Positions 36,899 through 44,441 of a DNA stretch of 64,000 bases are shown piece by piece. Position numbers and translations under genes: made by a program. The stretch spans positions 158,821 through 222,820 of the forward strand of contig JACKDR010000013.1 in the NCBI GenBank assembly GCA_020633495.1, read 5' to 3'. Origin of the DNA: Kofleriaceae bacterium. GTDB taxonomy: Bacteria; Myxococcota_A; Polyangia; Haliangiales; Haliangiaceae. The first letter of the stretch is position 1. Each line of letters opens with the position of its first letter. The notes below the pieces were generated by a model. That model was not told where the DNA came from. It did not search any database and saw nothing but the letters and a program-made list of their open reading frames with translations.

Positions 36899-37790
36899 TC
36901 ACGGCGCGATGACCTCCGGGGCCGCGGGCGCCGCGGGCGCCGCGGCCGACGCGGGCGCCGCCGCGGCCGGCGCCAGGGGCGCCGGTGGCCGTGGCGGCCT
37001 CGCCGGTGTCTCCGGGCGGCGGCACCGGGCGGACCAGCAGCGCCAGGCGCCGGTTCTCGGCGGCCAGGGGGTCGTCGGCGTCGCGCAGCTGGGTGGCGGC
37101 GCGGGCGACGACGCCGCCGATCATCCGGTCGGGCAGCCCGGCCGCGACCAGGAGCCGCCGGGCCTCGTCGGCGCGCGCGAACGACAGGGTCCAGTTGTCG
37201 CGGATCGGTCCCGACGCGGTGCCGAAGCGGCGGGCGTCGGTGTGGCCGATGACCTCGACCACGACGTCCATCGTGGCCAGCGTCGGCGCCAGGCCGTGCA
37301 GGAAGTCGATCAGCGCCGGCTTGGCGTCCGCGGACGCGATGTCGTAGAGCAGCGACTGGCCCTCGCGATCGAGCGCCTCGATCAGCGTCCCCTCGTCGGT
37401 GACCTCGACCTTGACCCGGTCGGCGAGCTCGGCGCCGTCGCGCCCCGACGCCATCATCTCGGCGATCGCGGTGCGCAGGTCCTCGGCCTGCCGCTCGACC
37501 ATCGCCCGCCGCATGCTGGGGGGGCTCGAGGTGTCCTCTATCACCGCCGGGACGAACTGCGAGGCCCGGCCCATCGACATGTCGCCGTCGGGCAGGATGC
37601 CGGTGCGGAAGTAGTTGGCGATCTCGTGCCGGCTCTTGGCGTCGGTCGACGCCAGCAGCCACATGACCATGAACAGCGCCATCATCGCGGTGACGAAGTC
37701 GGCGTAGGCGACCTTCCAGGCGCCGCCGTGGTGGCCGTGGCCGCCGCCGGCCTTCTTGCGGATGATGATGACGGGACGGTTGCCGCGCAT
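36899..37790 (-). CDS. motB: Flagellar stator protein MotB, C-terminal frame uncertain
   Basis: The start is ATG 37790. The basic N-terminus and GGAWKVAYADFVTAMMALFMVMW span carry the proton-channel Asp at residue 31. The OmpA-like peptidoglycan-binding domain covers about 130-275 (VVEVIGHTDARRFG, SFARADEARRLLV, ENRRLALLV). The Ala/Pro tail makes sense only after a frame change near 36985, ending ...AAPEVIAP at the TGA at 36899. Without it the frame runs on in frame into the downstream kinase. MotB anchors the stator to the cell wall. It is nine bases from motA. Confidence 0.88.
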
Positions 37791-37799
37791 GGCCGGGTC

Positions 37800-38651
37800 C
37801 TAGCCCTTCACCGAGGCCAGCGCCTTGGCGACGTCCCGGGACGCCGGCCGGTCGTCGGCGAACACGGTCTTGCGGGCGAACTCGACCGCGATCGACGGCG
37901 ACGCGCCCTTCATCGACGAGATCAGCCCGGTGCGGATGCACTGGAGGTAGCGCAGCTGGTGGGCCTCCTGGAGCTCGACGTTGTTGGCCAGCGGGCCCAT
38001 GACGCCGTAGCTGAGGAGGATGCCGAGGAAGGTGCCGACCAGCGCGGCGGCGACGTGGTGGCCGATCACCGCCGGCGGCGCGTCCATGTGGCTCATCGTC
38101 ACGATGATGCCGAGGACGGCGGCGACGATGCCGATGCCGGGCAGCGAGTCGCCGACGGTCTTGATCAGGCCGATCGGCAGGTGGCCCTCTTCCTTGAAGG
38201 TCTCCAGCTCGGCCTCCATCAGCTGGTCGAGGTCGTGGACCTCGACGCCGTTGATCATCTGCTCGAGCGCCTCCATCAGGAACGGCACGGCGTGGTGGTT
38301 CTTCATGAAGCCGCCGTACTTCTTGAACAGCGCGCTCTTCTGCGGCTCCGCGAGGTGCGGCTCCAGCGCGAGCGCGCCGTTGCGGCGGACCAGCTGGAAG
38401 ACGTCGTAGAGCAGCTTGAGCAGCTCGAGGTAGTCGTCCTTCTTGGGCACGCCGTCCTTGAAGGCGGCCTTGAGGGCGCGCATGACGCGCGCCCGCATCC
38501 GCCCGGGCGCGGTCGCGACCAGGGCCCCGACCCCGGCCCCGACGATCACGACGAACTCCGCCGGCTGGAACAGGACCCCGAAGTTGCCGCCGGCGATGGC
38601 GAAGCCACCGCCGACGCAGCCCAGGACGATGAGGATTCCTACGAGTGCCAT
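37800..38651 (-). CDS. motA: Flagellar stator protein MotA
   Basis: A 283-residue inner-membrane protein with ATG 38651, the usual MotA length. Spans lie near 2-20 and 28-48 and a pair near 170-220 (TVGDSLPGIGIVAAVLGIIV and VGTFLGILLSYGVMGPLA). The cytoplasmic loop between spans 2 and 3 carries charged residues that contact FliG. With MotB it forms the ion channel that drives rotation. It is in the filament/stator part of the operon after fliL. Confidence 0.95.
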   Translation of the reverse strand: MALVGILIVLGCVGGGFAIAGGNFGVLFQPAEFVVIVGAGVGALVATAPGRMRARVMRALKAAFKDGVPKKDDYLELLKLLYDVFQLVRRNGALALEPHLAEPQKSALFKKYGGFMKNHHAVPFLMEALEQMINGVEVHDLDQLMEAELETFKEEGHLPIGLIKTVGDSLPGIGIVAAVLGIIVTMSHMDAPPAVIGHHVAAALVGTFLGILLSYGVMGPLANNVELQEAHQLRYLQCIRTGLISSMKGASPSIAVEFARKTVFADDRPASRDVAKALASVKG

Positions 38652-38709
38652 CGGTGGTTGGTTCGGCCAGGGGGGGTGGAACTTGAGGTGCGCGCGGGAC
38701 CGACCGAGG

Positions 38710-39219
38710 TCACTGCACGACGAACTCGGTGAAGAACAGGCGCCGGACCCGGCCCTCGCCCAGGGCGTGGTCGAGGCGGGCCACGACCGCGTCCTGGATG
38801 TGCTGCTTGGCGTCCTCGCCGAGGGTGTCGGCGACCGCGAGGCCCGACAGGTAGCGCAGCAGATCGTCGCGCACGACCCGCTTGGCCCGATCGAGCTCGA
38901 CGACGGCGTCGTGGTTCGACAGCTCGAGCTCGAACGACACCTTGAGGTAGCGGCTGACGCCCTCGTCGCGCAGGTTGATCACGAACGGATCGAGCGCGAC
39001 CACCGGGCCCGACACCGCGGCGGCGGTGCCGGCGGGCTCGGCCTCGTGGGTGGCCGGCGCGGCGTGGCCGGCCTGGGCGGTCAGCGAGCGGAACACCAGG
39101 AAGCCGGTGGCCGCGAGGTTCACCGCGGCGACCAGGACGCCCACGCGGGCGCCGCCCCCCTTGGCGGGAGCGGTGGCGTCCGGGGCGGGAGCTGCGTCGG
39201 TCTCGTCGTCGTCGCTCAT
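38710..39219 (-). CDS. fliL: Flagellar basal-body protein FliL
   Basis: A 169-residue single-span protein: ATG 39219 preceded by AGGAGG. Cytoplasmic Asp/Ala-rich N-terminus, one span near residues 26-45, then the periplasmic stomatin-like domain (VVALDPFVINLRDEGVSRYL, VSFELELSNHDAVVELD, ending RRLFFTEFVVQ). FliL supports stator function around the motor. It sits between the fliS group and motA, an order shared with many other flagellar operons. Confidence 0.92.
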   Translation of the reverse strand: MSDDDETDAAPAPDATAPAKGGGARVGVLVAAVNLAATGFLVFRSLTAQAGHAAPATHEAEPAGTAAAVSGPVVALDPFVINLRDEGVSRYLKVSFELELSNHDAVVELDRAKRVVRDDLLRYLSGLAVADTLGEDAKQHIQDAVVARLDHALGEGRVRRLFFTEFVVQ

Positions 39220-39228
39220 CGGGTCCTC

Positions 39229-39540
39229 CTAGGGCGAACCGGCCCGGCGGGCACGGTTGAGCTGGGTGAGCTGGTCGAGGGTGCGCGTGCGAGCGCGCGC
39301 GGCGGCCTCGATCCAGCGGCGGGTGCGGTCCTGCAGCGCGGTGATCGCGTCACCGACCTCGAGCCCCACCGGCCGCTCGGCGGTCGCGAGGCGCAGGGCG
39401 CCGAGGAGCGGGCCGACCTGCTCGAGCACGGCGACCGCGCCGCCCAGGACGCGATCGGGCGCGACCTCGTCGCCCGGCGGCTCCGGCGTCGCGGCCAGCA
39501 GGCGCTCGATCAGCTCGGCGGTGCCGGCGGTGCGGCTCAC
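39229..39540 (-). CDS. Small helical protein after fliS, possible FliT-type chaperone
   Basis: A 103-residue all-helical protein from GTG 39540, which overlaps the fliS stop as GTGA. The helices include TAELIERLLAATPEPP and RRWIEAAARARTRTLDQLTQ. The size and position right after fliS fit a FliT-like filament-cap chaperone, but sequence similarity cannot be judged by eye. No signal peptide. Confidence 0.6.
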   Translation of the reverse strand: MSRTAGTAELIERLLAATPEPPGDEVAPDRVLGGAVAVLEQVGPLLGALRLATAERPVGLEVGDAITALQDRTRRWIEAAARARTRTLDQLTQLNRARRAGSP

Positions 39541-39911
39541 GGCGCGCCTCCGGCGGCGGTCGCGAACGCGGCGCGCAGGTCCTCGACCAGGCGCTCGACG
39601 TCGGTGACCGCGGCGGCGTCGCGGTCGGCGCTGCCGGCCAGCAGCCGGGTCGACGCGTAGTCCCACAGCGCGGCCAGGTTGCCGGCGAGCGCGGGCGCGG
39701 CGTCGTGATCGAGGCTGGCGGCCAGCTCGCCGATGATCGCGAGGGCGTGACCGATCGCGCGGCCCTTGCCGGCGAGGTCACCGGCGAGCAGCGCGGCGCG
39801 GGCGTCGCGGCAGTCGCGGGCGAGGCGCGCGAGCAGCTCGTCGAGCAGGCGCGCCGGCGGCGCGGACTCGTCGGCGACGGTCTGGTAGGTCCGGATGGCG
39901 CGGGCGTACAT
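39537..39911 (-). CDS. fliS: Flagellin export chaperone FliS
   Basis: A 124-residue helical protein: ATG 39911, beginning MYARAIRTYQTVADES, close to the family's A-x-x-x-Y-x-x-x-x-v pattern, and LLDELLARLARDCRDARAAL in helix 2. Length and context (two bases after fliD) are standard. It keeps flagellin unpolymerised in the cytoplasm and delivers it to FlhA. Confidence 0.88.
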   Translation of the reverse strand: MYARAIRTYQTVADESAPPARLLDELLARLARDCRDARAALLAGDLAGKGRAIGHALAIIGELAASLDHDAAPALAGNLAALWDYASTRLLAGSADRDAAAVTDVERLVEDLRAAFATAAGGAP

Positions 39912-39913
39912 GG

Positions 39914-41215
39914 TCAGCTCCCGAACAGCGTGGTGAGGTAGGACAGGTTGGACTGCATCGCCGAGACCGCCTGCTCGAGCTGGCTGTACTGGGCGCGCAG
40001 GCGCTCGCCGAGCGCGTCGGCCGCGCTCTCGATGCGCGTGATCTGATCGTCCCAGCTGCGGTTGCGCGTCCGCAGGCTGTCCTGCTGGATCACCAGCAGG
40101 CCGGTTCCCGACTGGGTCATCTGGGTGACCATCGCGTCGACCTTGCCGGCGAGGCCGCCGGTGCCGAACAGGTCCTCGACCTTGCCCGGATCGGCGGCGA
40201 CCGCGGCGTCGAGCTTGGCGGCGTCGAGGGTCAGCGTGCCGTCGGCGCCGATCGTGATGCCGACGTCGCGCGCCGCGACCTGGGAGGTCCCCGACGGGAA
40301 GACGCCGGTGATCATCGACGCCAGGCCGCGCTGGAGCGCGCGCACCGTGGGATCGCCGAACAGCGTGTCCTCGCCCTTCTGGGTGCCGTCGTAGGCCAGC
40401 TGGGTCGCGACGACGCGGGCGACCGCGTTGTAGGCATCGACCAGGGCCTGGACCCGCGTCCGCTGCCCGTCGGCGTCGCGATCGACGGTGACGGTCGTGC
40501 CGGAGGTGGCCGCGGCCAGGTCGAAGGTGACGCCGGGGATGACGTCGTCGACGTGGTTGCTGGCGCGGGTGACCGGGACGCCGTCGACGGTGAAGGCCGC
40601 GTCCCGCGCGGCCTGCACCTCGGTCAGGCCGAGCCCGGCGCCCGCCTCGGTGAACGTGATCGCGGCGCCGGCACCGGTCGCCTGCGACGCCACCGCCAGG
40701 CGGTAGGCGGTGCCGTCGTGGAACACCGACGCCGTCACCGCGGCGCCCGACGCGTTGATCCGGGCGGCGATGTCGTCGAGCGAGTCGGCGCCGGTGTAGG
40801 CGATCGCGACCGCCGCGTCGGCGCCGACCTGCACGGTCAGCGACCCGACGCCGGCGACGCCGGCGTCGCGGGCCGCGTAGGCCTGCGAGCGACTGGTCTC
40901 GCCTCGTGCCAGCGCGGTGACCGCGACGGCCCACCGCCCGGGCGTCGCCGCCGCGGTGGCGGTCGCCGACACCGCCGCGTCGCTCGTCGACGCCTTGACG
41001 GCGCGGAGCTCGGCGGGGGTGTCGATCGCCTTCGCGGCGGTGCCCAGGGCGGTGAGCTTGGTGGACAGATCGGACAGCAGCGCGATGCGCTTGTCGGCGG
41101 CGGCCTGGCGGCTCTGCAGCTTGGTCGCCGGGATCTTCTCCAGCGCCACCAGCTTGTCGACGATGGTGTTGGAGTCGATGCCGGTGGCGAGGCCGCCGAA
41201 GCTGATCGTGCTCAT
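39914..41215 (-). CDS. fliD: Flagellar filament cap protein FliD
   Basis: 433 residues from ATG 41215. The N-terminus STISFGGLATGIDSNTIVDKL is the diagnostic FliD start; FliD_N and FliD_C domains follow (AYNAVARVVATQLAYDGTQK, VEDLFGTGGLAGKVDAMV), and the helical C-terminus ends with AMQSNLSYLTTLFGS. The middle is short compared with enteric FliD. It caps the filament and folds incoming flagellin. It lies 30 bases after fliC. Confidence 0.95.
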   Translation of the reverse strand: MSTISFGGLATGIDSNTIVDKLVALEKIPATKLQSRQAAADKRIALLSDLSTKLTALGTAAKAIDTPAELRAVKASTSDAAVSATATAAATPGRWAVAVTALARGETSRSQAYAARDAGVAGVGSLTVQVGADAAVAIAYTGADSLDDIAARINASGAAVTASVFHDGTAYRLAVASQATGAGAAITFTEAGAGLGLTEVQAARDAAFTVDGVPVTRASNHVDDVIPGVTFDLAAATSGTTVTVDRDADGQRTRVQALVDAYNAVARVVATQLAYDGTQKGEDTLFGDPTVRALQRGLASMITGVFPSGTSQVAARDVGITIGADGTLTLDAAKLDAAVAADPGKVEDLFGTGGLAGKVDAMVTQMTQSGTGLLVIQQDSLRTRNRSWDDQITRIESAADALGERLRAQYSQLEQAVSAMQSNLSYLTTLFGS

Positions 41216-41245
41216 CGCGGGGTCCTGTCCGGGGGGGCGGGGCTA

Positions 41246-42073
41246 CTAGCCGCGGAGCAGCGACAGCGCGGCCTGCGGCAGCTGGTTGGCCTGGGCCAGG
41301 ACCGCGACGCCGGCCTGGCTGAGGATCTGGTTGCGGGTCATCGACGCGGTCTCCTCGGCGACGTCGACGTCGCGGATGCGCGAGTTGGCGGCCGACAGGT
41401 TCTCGTGGGCGGACGACAGGTTGTTCATCGTCACGACCAGGCGGTTCTGGGACGCGCCGATGGTCGCGCGCGAGCTCGACAGCGAGTCGATCGCCGTGTC
41501 GATGGTCGCCAGCGCGCCCTGGGCGCCGGCCTGGGTCGCGAAGTTGAGCGCGTTGACGCCCAGCGTGGTCGAGTCGGTCGCCGCGAAGGTCAGGTCGATG
41601 CGGTCGTCGGCCGTGCCGTGGATGCCGACCTGCATCGAGATCGTGCCGGCGTCGGCGCCCAGCATCTTGACGCCGTTGAACTCGGTGACCGTCGAGATGC
41701 GGTCGAGCTCGGCGGTCAGCTCGGTGGCCTCGGCCGAGATGTAGCCGCGCTCGGAGGCGCCGAGGGTGCCGTTGGCGCCCTGCACGGCGAGCTCGCGGAG
41801 GCGGGTCAGGATGCCGGCCTGCTCGTTCATCGCGCCCTCGGCGACCTGCGACATCGACACGCCGTCGTTGGCGTTGCGCGACGCCTGCGACAGGCCGCGG
41901 ATCTGCGCCTTGAGGCGCTCGCTGATGCCGAGGCCGGCGGCGTCGTCGGACGCCGAGTTGATGCGCATGCCGCTCGACAGGCGGCCGAGGTTGGCGGCGA
42001 GGGACCGCTGGGTCCCGGCCAGGTTGCGCTGGGCGTTGAGGGAGGCGGCGTTGGTTCCGACGGTGATGCTCAT
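41246..42073 (-). CDS. fliC: Flagellin
   Basis: A 275-residue minimal flagellin, ATG 42073 with AGGAG upstream. The N-terminal D0/D1 (ITVGTNAASLNAQRNL, LSSGMRINSASDDAAGLGIS) and C-terminal D1/D0 (SRIRDVDVAEETASMTRNQI, QANQLPQAALSLLRG) are complete. Only about 90 residues separate them, so the variable outer domains are nearly absent and the filament should be thin and smooth. It is the only flagellin gene in the window. Its promoter must lie in 42074-42190, shared with the divergent MinD-like gene. Confidence 0.96.
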   Translation of the reverse strand: MSITVGTNAASLNAQRNLAGTQRSLAANLGRLSSGMRINSASDDAAGLGISERLKAQIRGLSQASRNANDGVSMSQVAEGAMNEQAGILTRLRELAVQGANGTLGASERGYISAEATELTAELDRISTVTEFNGVKMLGADAGTISMQVGIHGTADDRIDLTFAATDSTTLGVNALNFATQAGAQGALATIDTAIDSLSSSRATIGASQNRLVVTMNNLSSAHENLSAANSRIRDVDVAEETASMTRNQILSQAGVAVLAQANQLPQAALSLLRG

Positions 42074-42190
42074 GACAGTCTCCTGGTGCGCTGGGCTTGC
42101 TTGGCTTGGTTTGCTTGGAGGGATGGGTTCCCGTTCGAAGCCATGGGTCGACCAGCCGCGCGGGTCCTTGAGGCCATCAAGTTCGCGACG
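42074..42190. promoter_or_regulatory. Divergent promoter region fliC / MinD-like gene
   Basis: About 117 bases between fliC and the plus-strand ATPase gene. A patch of short repeats at 42094-42118 (GGCTTGCTTGGCTTGG and similar) is lower in GC than its surroundings. I do not see a convincing sigma-28 or sigma-54 consensus. It must nevertheless hold the fliC promoter if the upstream operon does not read through the oppositely oriented gene. Confidence 0.4.
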
Positions 42191-43189
42191 ATGCGGCCGA
42201 CCCATCCGTTCACCATGACCATCCAGCGCAACCCGGGGCGGCTCATCGCCGTCGGCGGCGGCAAGGGCGGGGTCGGCAAGAGCGTCGTGTCCTCGAACCT
42301 CGCGATCGCGATCGCCGCCCTGGGGGCCAAGGTGACCGTGATCGACCTCGACCTCGGGGCCGCCAACCTCCACACCCTCTTCGGCATCGCCCGGCCCGAG
42401 GTCGGCCTGCAGGACTTCCTCGATCGCGAGGTCGAGCTGGCCGAGACCACGACGCGCACCTCCGCCTACGGGGTGTCCCTGATCGCGGGCTCGTCCCAGG
42501 TCGGCGTCGCCAACATCAGCCACAAGCAGAAGCAGCGCCTGATGTCCCACATCCGGCAGCTCCCCGGCGACGTCATCCTCCTCGATCTGGGCGCCGGCAC
42601 CACCTTCAACACGCTCGACTTCGTCGACCTCGCCGACCTTCGCGTCGTCGTGATGACGCCGCAGATGACGTCGCTGCAGAACGCCTACAGCTTCCTCAAG
42701 GCGGCGGTCCATCGCTCGGTCCAGCTCGCCGCCGACACCGGCGAGGAGCGCGAGGTCCTGGCCACCGCGGTGGCCCAGGTCAAGGACACCCAGCGGATGG
42801 GCACGCTGATGGCGGCGCTGGCGGCGCGGTCGCCGGTGCTGGCCCGCCGCTGCGAGAGCCTGCTGGCCCACTACGGCACCGTCGTCGTCGGCAACCAGGT
42901 CCGTGACGACCGCGACGTCCAGATCATCGGCAACATGGCGCGGATGATCCGGGACTTCCTGCAGATCCCGGCGCCGATCCAGGCGCTGATCCGCGACAGC
43001 GCGGTGATCCGCGACTCCGTCAACGCGCGCCGCCCGATGCTGCTCGAGGGCGGCGGCGCCGCGGCCACCGAGCTGCGCCGCCTGGCCCAGGCCCTGCTGG
43101 CGCCCGACGTCGCCCGGCTGCGCCACGACCGCCGCCACGGCGGCATGACCGGCACGCTCGACGTGCCGTCGATGCTCGCCACCGCCTGA
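42191..43189 (+). CDS. MinD/FlhG-like ATPase, second copy in the flagellar locus
   Basis: A deviant-Walker ATPase of about 332 residues (ATG 42191; ATG 42143 and 42215 are in the same frame and no clear ribosome site decides). The P-loop is GGGKGGVGKS near residue 20. Switch I-type VIDLDLGAANLHTLFG and a DVILLDLGAGTTFNTLDF motif follow. The C-terminus (residues 240-332) is longer than in FlhG and has an ANISHKQKQRLMSHI region earlier. It is the only plus-strand gene in the flagellar block. It probably localises or counts flagella or an associated cell-pole structure, beside the canonical flhG at 57161. Confidence 0.85.
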   Translation: MRPTHPFTMTIQRNPGRLIAVGGGKGGVGKSVVSSNLAIAIAALGAKVTVIDLDLGAANLHTLFGIARPEVGLQDFLDREVELAETTTRTSAYGVSLIAGSSQVGVANISHKQKQRLMSHIRQLPGDVILLDLGAGTTFNTLDFVDLADLRVVVMTPQMTSLQNAYSFLKAAVHRSVQLAADTGEEREVLATAVAQVKDTQRMGTLMAALAARSPVLARRCESLLAHYGTVVVGNQVRDDRDVQIIGNMARMIRDFLQIPAPIQALIRDSAVIRDSVNARRPMLLEGGGAAATELRRLAQALLAPDVARLRHDRRHGGMTGTLDVPSMLATA

Positions 43190-43193
43190 GCGC

Positions 43194-43210
43194 CGCGGGC
43201 GACGCCCGCG
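43194..43210. terminator. Hairpin between convergent genes
   Basis: CGCGGGC (43194-43200) and GCCCGCG (43204-43210) form a 7-bp stem with a three-base loop, in the 31-base gap between the stops of the MinD-like gene and the Hsp70-type gene. No T-run; probably bidirectional. Confidence 0.45.
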
Positions 43211-43220
43211 CGCCGCCCGG

Positions 43221-44441
43221 TCACGCCGCGACGCGCGCGGCCAGCTGGGTGCCGACCATCGCGGCGCCATGGACGACGCCGAGGTCGACGTCGGCGGGCA
43301 CGGTGACGTCGCGGCCGAGGTGCTCGCCGAGGACCCGGCCCACCAGCGGGATGCGCCCGGTGCCGCCGACCAGGACGACCTCGTCGAGGTCCCGGGCCTC
43401 GAGGCCGAGCCGGTCGAGCAGGCGACGCGCCACCGCCGCGGCGCGCGCCGCCAGCGCGGCCCACCGCCCCTCGGCCCACGGCCGGTCGATCCAGACGTCG
43501 ACGTCCTGGTGGCGACCGTCGGCGGCGTAGGCGTCGCGGATCAAGAGGTGCGCCTCGGCCGCGGCCGACAGCTGGCGCTTGACCTGCTCGCAGTGCAGGC
43601 GGAGCCGCCCCCACGCGGTGACGTCGCGGTGCAGGTCGACGCGGTGCCGGCGATAGACCGCGCCCGCGACGCCCTCGGCGAGGGCGACGTCGAAGTCATC
43701 GCCGCCGAGCAGGTCGTCGCCGTCGCAGCCGCTGGCGCGGATGCCGTCACGGGCCTCGACGACGGCCGCGTCGAACGTGCCGCCGCCGAAGTCGCAGATC
43801 ATGACCAGGCCGCCGGCGCGCAGGCCGCGGCTGGTCGCGATCGCGGCCGCGACCGGCTCGGCGACGAACCGGCGGACCTCGAGGCCCGCGAGCTCGGCGG
43901 CGCGCATCAGCGCGGCGTGGTAGCTGCGCGGCGCGGTGACCGGCGCGGTCAGGACCGCGCCGCGGACGTGGTCGCCGAGCTGCGCGCTGGCGCGCTCGAC
44001 CAGGTGCCGCAGCACCGCCGCCGCCAGCTGGACCGGCGACCACGGCTCGCCGCGCAGCACGACCAGCGCGCTGCCGTCGGGGCCAGCGACCAGCCGGTGG
44101 ATGCTGCCGGCGCGCAGCGCCGCGACGCCGGGCCCGTCGAGGGGGCGCCCGAGCAGCCGCTTGATGCCCAGCGCGGTGGCCTGGGGCTCGGCGACCGCCC
44201 GGTGCAGGGCGGTGCGGCCGATGTCGAGCGCGCCGGCGCGCGGCACGTACGCCACCGTCGGGACCCGGGCCTCGCCGCCGTCGTGGACCGCGCGCAGCTT
44301 GCCGTCGACGCACGCGGCGATCGACGAGTGCGTCGTGCCGAAGTCGACGCCGATCAGCAGCTCGTCGGCGCCGCCGCGGTCGCGGGGTGCCGGCGGCTCG
44401 GCCGCCCAGCGGCCGGTCTCAGCGGGCCTCCGGTACGGCAC
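43221..44441 (-). CDS. Hsp70-type ATPase without substrate-binding domain
   Basis: 406 residues from GTG 44441 with GGAGG upstream, overlapping the kinase gene by 23 bases. The actin/Hsp70 fold signatures are intact: LLIGVDFGTTHSSIAACVDG (phosphate 1), VMICDFGGGTFDAAVVEA (phosphate 2) and DEVVLVGGTGRIPLVGRVL (adenosine). It ends right after the ATPase domain; DnaK is about 640 residues, so the peptide-binding half is absent. Context suggests a switch-like ATPase serving the signalling or flagellar proteins rather than a general chaperone. Confidence 0.85.
   Translation of the reverse strand: MPYRRPAETGRWAAEPPAPRDRGGADELLIGVDFGTTHSSIAACVDGKLRAVHDGGEARVPTVAYVPRAGALDIGRTALHRAVAEPQATALGIKRLLGRPLDGPGVAALRAGSIHRLVAGPDGSALVVLRGEPWSPVQLAAAVLRHLVERASAQLGDHVRGAVLTAPVTAPRSYHAALMRAAELAGLEVRRFVAEPVAAAIATSRGLRAGGLVMICDFGGGTFDAAVVEARDGIRASGCDGDDLLGGDDFDVALAEGVAGAVYRRHRVDLHRDVTAWGRLRLHCEQVKRQLSAAAEAHLLIRDAYAADGRHQDVDVWIDRPWAEGRWAALAARAAAVARRLLDRLGLEARDLDEVVLVGGTGRIPLVGRVLGEHLGRDVTVPADVDLGVVHGAAMVGTQLAARVAA

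Noticed and set aside
40553..42190. Plus-strand open frame continuing upstream of the MinD-like gene
   Set aside because: The part before 42143 is antisense to fliD and fliC and carries no domain; the ATPase starts near its P-loop.
42074..42190. Sigma-28 or sigma-54 promoter for fliC
   Set aside because: No acceptable match to either consensus could be found by eye, so only the region is reported.
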